Positions 9,615 through 20,901 of a DNA stretch of 64,000 nucleotides are shown piece after piece (within the stretch, counting starts at the first letter, position 1; the number at the start of each line of letters is the position of its first letter). Under the pieces are notes generated by a model, which saw nothing but the letters and a program-made list of their open reading frames with translations, was not told where the DNA came from and ran no database searches. The position numbers and the translations under genes are program-made. This DNA comes from Haemonchus contortus. Lineage: Eukaryota > Nematoda > Chromadorea > Rhabditida > Trichostrongylidae. Where the stretch lies: the NCBI GenBank assembly GCA_000469685.2, contig LS997562.1:19745920-19809919 (forward strand). Direction: 5' to 3'.

Positions 9615-12600
9615 TGACATAGCTGTTGATGAGCTCTTCGGAACCAACGTCAGTTCCAAAAACTAAATGTTCAATACGTGGCGTGGATCAACGAGGCTCT
9701 TGGTTTAATTCCAACTTACTGTTTCACATTTCAAATGAACACTTATGATGCTATGCACGTGAGATGTGGAGTCTGTTATGAAGGAGGAGTGGAGAAGTGG
9801 ACGGTATTGAATGGAAAAATCACATAAACGCTCGATGGTCAAAACGTAGGATTGATGAGCACCCATCAAAATCTGAATCGCAAATTTTTGATTCCTTACT
9901 TCGATACTTGCTCGGCTGGGTTCTTGAGAAGGGCAGTGAGGAGCTCCTGGAGCTTCGAGATGCGCCTCCGTGTTCGACTTCGATTCAGGATCGTAGTGAC
10001 ATTCTAAATGCGTGAGTGTCCTACACAATGACTTGCCATGGCCATCCAGTACAGTGCATTCATCCTTCCAGACGCATCTGGTACCATGTATTTGATACAA
10101 GAACCACGCGTGCGTGGTAGTGCGCCATTTGTCACTGCTAGATTTATCGAGAACAACGGCGGGAGAGATAACTCTTCGGCTTAAGCGCTGGGGAGAATTC
10201 TTAAGAAAACTTGTTGTGTCACTTAGTCCATGGAACATTAACTATCGCCAGTCCATGAAACATTGACTATCGCAAGCCCTAATTTGGCAGTTCCGTGTTC
10301 TTTTTGTTACTATCCCAGCGAGATGGAAGATTAAATACGCCACATCTATCAATCCCTATGAATTGTTCTTCAGAGCTTCAAGAGTTGATCGGAAGCGCTA
10401 CACAATGGTTCTTTGCCGACCGATGTGGCCGTTACGACTGCCCTCTTCTCGCTGTCCTTCATCATCGTGAACATATATGTTCAATCGTCGACCAGTATGC
10501 TAAAGACGGAACATGATTTTCCCGTAGACTGCAGACTCGATCACGTGTGTACAATGGCTTCTCTACAACCGTGAACCTCGCAGCAACGATTCGTCACCTC
10601 TTGCGCTTCTTCGCCTTCCTCGCGGAAAACTGCCAAGTTCATGTAGATAATCGTCTATGTCAACGATGTAAGGAGTGTTTGCTGCCGTAAGGAGTTCTAT
10701 AGTTTTTTTTGGGTCGAAATCGCGCATTAAAAATGGAAGATTACCTTTTGCTTTATTGCCGTGGAGTTATACGCAATAATGCATTATTAGGAGATTATTA
10801 GCAGGAACGGAGTATCAACCTGTCCTACAATAAGGTGCCCACTACGTTTCCACCGACCTCATCTCACCAAGGTACGCCCCTTCAATTTTTCTGGTGGTCA
10901 ATCATGGGCAAAATACATGTCTTAGTGCTCGACGTGGTCCCTAATCTCAGAATCTCGATAGGACAGGTTCGAGGGAAGGCGTCTTGTCCGACTCTGCATC
11001 GATTAGTCTTTTTTGCACTCACAATTCTAGCTAATAGTGGTTGGAACGCTATACGCTCCAAACTAATGTTGCTGCCATGCAGAAATAGTCTCAGAGTAAT
11101 CTGTAGACCGTTTTTCGCAAACTGATACGCGATAGATTTGAGATCTTTTTTTCCTTGGCACTAGTCCCATTGTGTTCCACACATTAGTTGCTGTGATCCA
11201 CCTAGATCGTTTGGAAATGGAAGAACATTCCATCTCGATGGTTCTCGTGATGCTAGAAACGAAGGGATTTTTCTCGAACAGCAATGATATTTCTCTCTTG
11301 ACGTTGCTCAACAACGGTAACAAAGCAGCACTTGGAATGTGGCAGAGATGCGATTCGCAATGCTTGACATCAGCATACCACTACATTCATTCTCATCAGC
11401 CTAGAGCAATTAATTTGGCAATTAACATGTGATGCCTCCGATTTCACTTCAGAAAAGTTAGTGTTGAGGTTAATGTTTGAGCTAGTAAGACTGCCTCAGA
11501 AAGACTTCGCCCTTCTTGGATCTCGCAGACCATTCCTTACCGGATCTGGAACTAATGTAATGCTTAGATGGGCGCATATACAATGCATACTCGCCGACCT
11601 GCTCACATCTTAGCATATAAATGTACGTACATATAGATATAAACTACGTATCGGCTACACTCTGAGTACTTGACGTTGACGCCGTAAATTGTGAAGAAGT
11701 GCAATTTAGACTTGTGACAATTGACTAACAGATATGACTCATTCACGAAATCCGTGGTCTCCACAAGCGTGCTTAATCCGCACTCCTCACTGCTAATGTA
11801 AGCAGAACACTGAGGACAGGATATAGAACGCCTCCGATCGGTCTAAAAAACGTAAATAGAAAAATCACCCAATTGATTAGTTAACGCAGTATTTACTGTA
11901 CCGAAATTTCTCTCTCATTTATCATTAAAAAAACATCAAAAACATCTTGGAATCTTTCACAAATCCTATCTAATCAACAAAGCTGAAAACACAAGTCATT
12001 CACGAACCAAGTTTTAAAAAAAAATTACAAATGATCTAGTTAATGTCAATGATAGAAAATATGAAATATTCATAACTCCATAAACTTAAAATATGAAAAT
12101 CATGAAATATAACCTACACTTCCGTATTCAACATTGAAACCTCTAACCCGCACTAATATTGCTTGTCCAGAAAATAATGCGACACTAACAACACAACTTT
12201 TACATCGTTTTTTGTACAACCTTTTCCAAGGCAGTTTCACGAATTAGAGTAATCATTGGATACTTATTCCATAATAAGCTTTATTGAATTGTGTGCATCG
12301 TTTCAGATGCATTGGAGACTTTTGGATCCCCAAGGTAAAAGTAAAATTTATTTATTTTAAACTGATGTAAGGAATGTGATATTTCAAAGCGCGATGAGGA
12401 GAAAATGAAGACCATAACACAAAAATGAGACGAATGGACAGAAGAGCGAAATTTTGGTGAGAATCGGATGATAAGTACTAAAACTGCCACCAACAGTCAA
12501 ATCAGCAGATCAGCAAAAGCAATGTGTGAAATAGAAACAGAACAGAAGGACATATACGGACACTGCGGAGGGACTCTAGACCTCTGGTTGGAGCGAATCG

Positions 12601-14424
12601 ATTTAGCTCATCAAAATACATCTAGTAAACACATTTCGATCGAAATCTGAGAGGTCAAGTTTTTTGAGAAACTTCCATGGGGACGACCGCTAGCCCTACT
12701 CCTAACGTCTCCAGGGCACCTTTACTTCAGTGGCCGCAGACTCGGAACACTTAGGGTCTTTTTTCATGGACTTCTTTAAGTTCTTTCTTGACAATCTTTT
12801 GGTGGCCATATACCTAGCTTTCCTGGCGATGTCACTAAGACAATATACGACCAACGTCGCAGCTTCTTCTTCGACCGTTGCGAGCGCAAACGGATCTCTA
12901 CAACGCTGTTTAGGATCTGACTGCATGCCGTTTTTGTAGTCTCTTCAAAATGTCCTGCCCTTATACAATAACGGCATTCCATCGCACCTGATGTTCAGAC
13001 TTGCGTGTCGTTCCGCTTAATCTGTAGCTTTTTGGATGCCCTCGACTCGGCTGTTATTGTCTTTTTTCGTACCAAACGGAAATGAACGCCATTTACGATA
13101 TCATGGTTGTTCCTCTCAGTAACGTCCCGCACGGTCATGATTGCGTTTTTCTTGTTTCACCCTCAGACACACAAAAACGAGAAAACTCTCCTGCTCAGGT
13201 GCTTTCTAAAGATTGTCCAAAAGTTCTCTAAACTGACGGTTTCCCGCGACTCTTTACTCTGCTGCACCTTTTTCTCAAAAACAGGAAGTCTCCCGAATTC
13301 CAATTTTGCAGACACGCCTTATCTCATATGTTTCGAACCCGTGATATGGAGCGAGTCGGCTACACATCGAATCTCTAAAGTTCAGAATTCATTCGTAGTA
13401 ACTGAATAAAACAATTACCTTTATACATTGACGTCGGAAAGGTACGAAATGATAGCGCAGGGGAGGGCAGCTGACCATGCACGGTCACTGCAGAACCAAG
13501 CTACTCTCGAATGCCAGCATTCAAAGGAAGATCCGGGGAAATACAAATAGTACGAGGTTATGGAGACACAAAGAAAAATACACACCCAGCTGGGCATTGA
13601 TTTCGTAAGCTGCTCGTGATCTACGCGTGCACATCTTATCGATTCAAATAGTGGAAATTTATACATGCTTAAGACCTTCATACCGTACGCCTCTACATGA
13701 GCCCTACTTTGCACCTTCAGCAAACTTTTACAAAGCAATATATTACAATGTCACAAGGGCCACATTCACAATTTCTTGAGTCTCCTTTCTTTTTACTACA
13801 CTACTCCTGATTTCTAATAAAGAAAGACTATTAAATTTTCCAAATTGGCTGAATTGTAAGGCTCTATAAACTAATACAGAGCTTCCTCTCGTCTCAGCGT
13901 CCGTGTGAAGTCGAATCTAGACCAAAGATTAGAAAATAAGCTTTGTCTGTTAATTTTGCAAATGATATCCGTCTCGCCAAAGGCACATCGGATACTCCCT
14001 CCCCTTTTCTCAGTTTAGTGCTCTTATCTAGCGCTTTTCTACGTTCCCTACGTTATTTAACCCTTTGAGGATAATTATCCGTAATTCGAGAACGTTGGTG
14101 AAGGGTTGCCACGCGGGTCTTATTGATAAGATTGTTCAATATTGTTTGGAAATTGACTTGGATATTGCTGAATAATGAAGTGGAAAGTTCCAGTAACTTT
14201 ATTGATTAGTGAGAACGGGTAATGAACAGAAATATGTACCGGAATATCAGGCAGAGAATATCAGGCAGACCGGCGAGCGGTTGAAAGCCGACTCGGGAGA
14301 CGAAAGGTGCCGAGAGACCACCACGGCGCCTTAAATAGTGTCTTTTTCCCGCGCGATCAAGGTGTCCGATCTGTGACCACCCATGCTCGTGACCTACCAG
14401 GCCGACAGGGTACTAACGACTTTA
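9615..14424. other. About 4.8 kb intergenic, no confident gene
   Basis: The longest open frame is a 177-codon minus frame (9705-10238) without a recognisable domain or splice partners. Another minus frame at 12776-12982 has CRYCIRAGHF followed by Cys, faintly like a retroelement zinc knuckle. Neither is supported as a gene. The AT-rich tract 11830-12480 holds nothing I can identify. Confidence 0.35.
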
Positions 14425-14516
14425 CCGCCTATTATTTGGGCCCAATTTTGAACTACAGTAGAGTAGAGGGTCAGCTGACCTCACTAATCTACCCTACTTC
14501 AGATTTCGGCCCCAAT
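14425..14516. repeat. Partial family C foldback core
   Basis: CGCCTATTATTTGGGCCC, the perfect palindrome GGTCAGCTGACC (14469-14480) and GATTTCGGCCCCAAT match the core of 1395-1805. The right arm is cut at CCAAT by the family D element that follows, so the family D insertion is the younger event. Confidence 0.7.
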
Positions 14517-14640
14517 GGCTGCTTTCATAGTCCGCCGGCCGGCCGGCCGGCCGGCGTGCGTGCCGAAGGAGGCACTGCTAGGGGGGAGGAGGAAGGCAGA
14601 CGGTGTAAAGCAAACAGTTCACGCCCCTTCGAAGGTTGTA
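14517..14640 (+). mobile_element. Half copy of foldback MITE family D
   Basis: Starts GGCTGCTTTCATAGTCCGCC, then five tandem GGCC units and the AGGCACTGCTAGGGGGGAGG block, ending near CGAAGGTTGT in what would be the loop. The inverted right arm is missing, so this is a deleted or single-arm copy. Confidence 0.8.
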
Positions 14641-16188
14641 CTAACTGCACCAAGTGCACCCTCGCAATTTTCCTTATATGAGAGGTTGTAACGGACAGAT
14701 GGTTCGCTGCCCACCATCTGTCACCTACAACATGCCGTGTAAGGGAGATCGCGGTAAAACATCTTTATCACGTACAGTCCTCGAGGTTTCATTTGTACAC
14801 TGAGTGGAGTTGCTTCCAAAGATAACCTTCTCTCATTCCATGCACTCATGCCCACTTGCGATTTTCGATGCAAAATGCTTGAATAGGTTTTTCCTTTTTC
14901 GTTTGATGTTCCTGAAAAAGTGGCAGTAAAATGGATTATGACTTTTATCCAAAAAACATTTATGCTCCAACGGACTTCTGGTGAGCTAGAATTTTAAACT
15001 ATGATTCGAAGGATTCCTGCGATGCGAAGCCATGGCTTAAAAATATCTGCATTCGAGAACTAAGATCTCAAGTTTTACCTCAAACAGCTATTTTGAGGGT
15101 GAGGCTTTCTGTCAAGGATGTTGCCTGCTCCATCCATTACTGATGCGCCCATTTCTATTTCATTTGTGAGGCCCATAGCGTTGCTTGTAACTTCCCTTTT
15201 TCCTTGCTTCGTCCTGCCCCCGTCTTCAGTGGACCTTCACTGCGTGCCCATTACGAGTCTTATTGCCTCGTATGTTCCACTGTTTGTTGCCTCCTCGTCG
15301 ACCTCTACCAGTGTACTTTTCTAACGTCTTTCACAACTGCCCACCATCTGGTTACCTTCACAAACGTCTACCCCCCTCTTTCTCACAACAAGTTTACTAC
15401 CGTGTTCGCCATTAAGTCAACCTTTTTGCTTTTCTCGCCTCCCGTACCCCTTGCCGTCTTTGTCAGCTTCCACCGTCAGATCGTTCTTACGATACAAATT
15501 TATCGGCTTTGTATAGAGGAACATCACACTCTTCATAATAAAGAAAAACTGAATGGTTTGGTTATACATAAGAGTTGGTGTTATAACTGCTTTCTCAGTT
15601 TCATGAATAGCTCGATCCTAAATAAACCTTGTATCTTTTTCGTAAGGGACTCGATGACGATGTGGTCGTTTCGACCATTATTCGATGTTTCATACTATGA
15701 ATACTGTTGTAGACGTTTGAATAAACTTGGAGATCGGGGGGCAACTCAATATCGTAGTGGGCAACTTTCACGATCCCCCTACAGGAAACAGGAATCCTCA
15801 GGAGCCCTGGGATGTTCATTGGAACGTCGGTGCAGTACAATCAGTGAAACAGTTGTGTCCTGCCAGGATCCTATTCAGCACTTTTGAAACCAAAAATAAG
15901 ACAGAATGGAATCCGTTCGTCCTTTCACGGACAACTGATTTCGAAGCCCGAAAGGATTTTGTGACACAGCAATCCGGATGTGGGTCCTCTGGAACGCACC
16001 TTCGCTGCCCCCATTCTGTTAAAGGCCTTCCTTCATTAAATTGGCCGCCTGGCTTACCTTCTTTTTCTATGTGTAATTACTGTAACGCGTTTGCACTGCA
16101 GCACGAATTCTCTCCGGCGATATCTCCCTTTTTTGTACGTTTTAGTGCCTATTAAGCTATGAACGGACAGCTTTTCAGAAAAGGTCCT
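14641..16188. other. Intergenic, with decayed coding-like sequence on the minus strand
   Basis: The + strand carries a 227-codon open frame (15204-15887) of unlikely composition. The minus strand reads more like protein at about 15100-15500, including TNEIEMGASVMDGAGNIL and LTVEADKDGKGYGRREKQK, but is broken by stops. I interpret this as a relic of unknown origin. Confidence 0.3.
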
Positions 16189-16440
16189 GGTAGACGGACA
16201 GTAGGATCGGTTTTGTGTAATCGGTTTGCCGCGCGCGGCGTCGCGAACGAGCGTTGCTGCTGCTATTCTAACGTTCTTCATTCAGCACAGTCGATATGCG
16301 ATTAATGTTTTTGGCTTGATTCTAGTCTTAGTTCTTTTGTTCCTATATTTTTTACTTGCTGCTGTAATCTGTTACATTACTTCGCCCGCGACGTCTCTCT
16401 CGCCGTGACGCGACATTTTCGATCCTACTTCACCACACCC
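16189..16440 (+). mobile_element. MITE family A, copy 2
   Basis: A diverged full copy from GGTAGACGGACAGTAGG to CACCACACCC. It is flanked by AAAGGTCCT on both sides (16180-16188 and from 16441), an exact 9-bp target duplication. Confidence 0.88.
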
Positions 16441-16645
16441 AAAGGTCCTTTATGGGCCTGTATAAGGGCATACTCACAGTACCACGAAGGAGAATACATG
16501 TAGCTCCGTTAACAGCAAGTGGGTTGTGAAAATGAGATTTGAAATGGTCACTTGACTATGCTCTGCATCTCTGACTTGTGGGCTACAGTGCAGCTACTAT
16601 TGGGGCACCCGCCGTCTGGTACAGTCACCCCCAATGCCTCACCAC

Positions 16646-16900
16646 CGGTGTGGTGCAGTAGGAACGAAACTGTCGCATCGCGGCAAAAGAGGCGCCGCGC
16701 GCGAAGGTATGTAGCAGAACGTAGCAGCAAGTAAAAAATACGGAACAAAAGAACTAACAGTAGAATCATCTCAAAAGCAATAATCGCATAGCGGTTGAGC
16801 TGCATGAGGAAAGCTGGAACTGTTATAATTAGGCCGAATGGTTCGCGACAGCCGCATGCGGCGGATCGATTGTACAAAACCGTTCCTACTGCCCGTCTCC
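16646..16900 (-). mobile_element. MITE family A, copy 3 (inverted)
   Basis: Reverse-orientation copy with ends GGTGTGGTGCAGTAGGAACG and CGTTCCTACTGCCCGTCTCC. Flanks are CTCACCACC and CTGACCACC, a 9-bp duplication with one change. Together with copy 2 it makes an inverted pair about 200 bp apart. Confidence 0.86.
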
Positions 16901-17953
16901 CCTGACCACCCACCGCTGGGCCTCACTCAGGCACCTTTTTGTTATGTTTATAGGTCCTTGAGTGTGTCTTCGGGTTAGTGTATAACACATTCACGGGACT
17001 CTAATATCCGTCTCGTCTAAATCAGTTTAAAAAAGATCAAAGTAAGGGTGCCGAAACGAGGTGCTCCGTCCTTCATGCCTAAACCTGATAGGCATAGAAC
17101 CTCCAAGGAGAGCGAAGTACTGTCATTATGGCGAAATTGGCGTGAAGTAGAGCTGGTCAGTACATTTCTGTCTCTGCGACAGAGTTTATCCCAAGCAGCT
17201 ACAGCAGCATTGTTCCTAGTCCACGACTCAGTAAACAGGATTTCTCTTCTTACCCACAAGTGACATTGTTTTGGGCCTTTAATCTGCTTCCCACTTCGGA
17301 GAGGTTGGCACTTTGCTGCAATCGAACCCAGCTAGGGGTGAGTGGGAGCCAAAATCATCCAGCCCTCCAGTTTCTGGGAGGTAGTCCTTCGTCTTGTCTG
17401 ATCCTGACCAACAGGGTCTGACGTGTCCTGAGGAGAGCGACACCGTCGTTTGATCACCATGGAATCGATCGATAGGATGGCGTCAGTACAAAGGAGGCTT
17501 TTACGCTTTCACCGCCCATCAGTTTATTCTTTCTTTTACTTGTTTCTTTTTTTGCTTTTGTTTACTTTTTATGCTTACATTGCGTGGTTTCCACTACAGT
17601 TTTACATTTGAGTAAGTCATAATACAGTTCAGTTCCTCTCACAGTACTTCGTTCATGTTTTTATGCTCGGCTCAGTGTGAATGTTCCTATAGTCCTTTGC
17701 TTGCTGAAGACGTTTTATGTAAGCAGATACACTAGATTAAAAACGCCCTGCATTTGTAATGTATACGCATTTGTTTGTGCATGTGCGCATGGCAAATAAC
17801 TTGTTTACGTGGTTAGGTACTTACCATTTAGCGACCTGTACTTGTAGCTAAGGTTCACACCCCAAACAGTTCTCACCCTCAAGGCTGGCGAACCTTTACA
17901 ACAAAATGGGGAGAAAAATCAATTTTTTGAACCAATTCGCTCATGACTCTATC
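16901..17953. other. Intergenic, no gene recognised
   Basis: Moderate GC with scattered short open frames. T-rich at 17510-17580. No motif, repeat end or splice-consistent exon was found. Confidence 0.35.
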
Positions 17954-18211
17954 GGGAGACGGGCGTTAGGAACGATTTTGGGTAATCGATATGCCGCACG
18001 CGGCTGTCGCGGACCACTCACTCGCCGTTATTACAGCTTTAGCGTTCTTCATACAGCTCGATCAATATGCGATCATTATTTTATGCATAATTCTACTATT
18101 AGTACTTTTGTTCTTGCATTTCTTAGCTACTGCTGCATCCCGCTACATTCCTTCGCGCGCGACGCCCCTCTCACCGCGACGCGGCCATTTCGTTCCCAAC
18201 GCACTACACCC
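17954..18211 (+). mobile_element. MITE family A, copy 4
   Basis: A complete copy close to consensus: GGGAGACGGGCGTTAGGAAC at the left end and ACGCACTACACCC at the right. Flanked by ACTCTATC on both sides (the right flank is preceded by G), an 8-9 bp target duplication. Confidence 0.92.
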
Positions 18212-20865
18212 GACTCTATCCGTTACTCGCAAACGTGCGATGAACCCAGTAAACAACCACTGGCTCGAGTTCCTGTTGGGAAAATTCGTCTATGATTGTT
18301 TTACAGAAAAGATTCTGTGAGTAACTAAAGTAGGAAACTTGTTGTTGAGAATATATCCACAGAATTAGGTAGTGATGGTACCAGATTGTTTTATATACCA
18401 ACCACTTACCTTAATGACACCCTGCATATAGTTCTGTGTGGAGAGCCGGATAGCGACGTTTCCTTTCGTTGCTACCTTATTAAAGGAGCAGTCACGTGAT
18501 CCAGGCTGTACCCCTTTCTGGAATACCCGTTCGCCATTTACCACTTTCACTCACATCCTCATGAGTTACGTTCAATCTCAGCGCATTGAATAGACTATGG
18601 GTTTTGGTTTACTATTTTCTCCTTTTTCCTGTATGAAATGACTGTAGATGCCCCTAAAGGTTAGGACTGCGAAATCTGTATAAGCGCCCACCACATATGT
18701 CTAACTATAGTTGACCACCAGTTCTATGAAGTTTTAACGCCCATTAGTGTGCACACCAGCAACTCGACTCCGGCAACCCGCAATTAAACCTGTAACTTCA
18801 ATCGTTCGAAACTACAAAGCCGAAGTTCCAAAATTTGCAACTCAAAAGACGATGAGAGCAATCGCGAGTGCCCATTAACCATCAAGAAAAGAAACGAAAA
18901 AGCAGTAAGGAACTCGGTTTCTACAGTAACTCATGGGTGGGTCCTGAATTGAATGAGCGGTCGCCGACAACACACCGTATATCTCCCGCCCGTATTCTCT
19001 GGTTTTTTTCACGTTTATCTCGAGGCTGATGCAACAAGACCGAAGCGTTCACGGCTGGCGAAACGGATATTGCGCAAGGAGGCCAATGGCCCCACCACGA
19101 AATAGGAAACGGTAAGCGGGTTAGGCCCCCCTCTAGTCTGATGACTCCTACGAGCCTGGGCTGCTATAGTAATCAGGCCGTTGTTCCTGGCACGAGCGAC
19201 AGGAAGTGATGCAACACAGCTAAGCGGTCACCTTCTTATAAGGCCGTGTCTTACCCAAGGTCTTTTTTGATGCATAGGATGTGTACTATAATTTCGAGGA
19301 GTTTATTTGTGTAAGATCATGCAATAGAATGAAGTATACTGTCTGTGAGGTACTGCGTCCATCGAATCTATTCTATGGTTAGGTTACTGTGTGTGAAACG
19401 GGTTCACGTTTGGAACTTTTGTCTTGTGTGACTCAAGGGGTGGGGGGAGGGGTAGGGGGGAGAGAGTTACTGTATCACACGTTAACGGGACTTTAAAATC
19501 TGACTTGTGCGTTCGGCGATGGTGTCAGCGACTATGAGGGGAGGTGCAGAATAAAGCAGAGCTACCGTTCTTACGGCCAGTCGTCTACAGTCAATTCTTC
19601 TACATCGGGCCTCGAGTATGTCATAGCGCCGTTAAATTGATAATCGAGTTCTTCCTCTGTTTTCTAGGGAAATGACCGCTCTCATTTCTTGCTGTTCAAC
19701 TGCTTTTTCAGCAATCGTTTCGCCCTGTTAATTATCATCGTTGTGCCTCCTCACTGTATGAGAGAATTATTCATTCCAGCATCACTTTGTGGGAATTTGT
19801 CCTTGTATTCTTCTCTTCTTATGGTTCTTATACATAAGGATAGTGCGGCAAATACCGTAACTTTTCGCAAAAAACTGAAACTTTCCTTTTTCGGTGACGC
19901 TATCTGCAAAGTTGGGAACGCAGCAGTCTACTGTGAATATCTATACTTGGCTTCTCATCTACGCTCCATTACGGTAGCCCTTGTTTCCTTGGCAGCTGAT
20001 TCATCTACCATCGCAATAACAGTATTTCTTGCTGTTGTGCTATTCGTTCACCTACCAATTGAGTCTATTACTCGTCGTCGTTCTTTACGTTTATGCCTTT
20101 TCTTTGTTTTGAAGGACTACATATTCATTTCAGTATCTTCTTGAGGAAATTGCGTTCCTAAAAATAGAGGAGTCTGTCTTCTGCTGCGCATAACGACAGG
20201 TTCGCTACGTTCCACGTCTCAACGGTAGCAACGAAAAGGTACGTAGATGAATTCGATCACAGAAAAAGGTGCACCCATTTTTGAAATTCCGAATTATTAG
20301 TGTTTATTATCCGTAAGTTGTTGAGGGTAGCAGGTAACACAACTGTTTCCTACACAAGCCGATTCTTTTCGCGAAAGGGAATGAATTATGCTATCTTGTT
20401 CTTGAAATATGAAAGGTGCGGTTGTGAAAATGCTAACAGCTGGGGTCGAACACTACATAGAGCTAGAGCGCGAAAAAGGATGCGGAGGTATCGGTTTTGC
20501 AAACTTTTAATGTTGCCTGTTCTTGCTTGGAAACTTTTTTTTAACCAAAGGAGAAAAATTAATTAATGTTAGATAGTTATTATAAATAAGTTTCAGGAGT
20601 GTAGAAAAACCGGGGTTGATAACATGACTACTTCGTGCAAAAACCTGGGATGGGAAGAATCGAACATTCAGTTAACCACTGATTCATTTCTTTTAAAAGT
20701 GTGAGCGGTAGCATACTAGAAAACTGTTCTGCGCTGTAGCGCCTAGCGTTAGAGATGACGAGAGCCTCCCCTTAACAACAGCAACGTTTTCGCAGGTATA
20801 GTTTTAAAAGGTTGGACGAAGCCTCCGACCTAAAGCTAATTTCTTTTTTTGTCACAGTACTATTA
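18212..20865. other. Intergenic sequence upstream of the cyclin gene
   Basis: Contains a T-rich 151-codon plus frame (19689-20144) coding for an implausibly hydrophobic product, and a G-rich tract at 19437-19465. No supported exon. The cyclin promoter should lie here or upstream. Confidence 0.35.
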
Positions 20866-20875
20866 ATTTTTCAGG
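20866..20875 (+). promoter_or_regulatory. Candidate spliced-leader trans-splice acceptor for the cyclin gene
   Basis: TAATTTTTCAG/G is a strong nematode acceptor. The exon then runs 27 nt in frame before an ATG (20902), and no upstream exon joins it. Cis-splicing to an unseen 5' exon is the alternative. Confidence 0.5.
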
Positions 20876-20901
20876 ACATTTCTTCTATTGAAGCTTTATT
20901 C

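Noticed and set aside
9705..10238. 177-codon minus-strand open frame
   Set aside because: No recognisable domain and no adjoining exons. Flanking frames on both sides are closed. Perhaps an old repeat, but not supportable as a gene.
12776..12982. Retroelement zinc-knuckle on the minus strand (CRYCIRAGHF)
   Set aside because: Spacing does not fit CX2CX4HX4C, and no protease, reverse transcriptase or integrase sequence is nearby.
15204..15887. 227-codon open frame on the + strand
   Set aside because: The longest open frame in the window, but its composition is unlike protein, it has no splice sites in phase, and the opposite strand reads better. Probably a shadow of a decayed minus-strand sequence.
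19689..20144. 151-codon hydrophobic open frame
   Set aside because: T-rich DNA yields Phe/Leu/Ile/Val-rich frames by chance. No family resemblance, no partner exons, and no clear start context.
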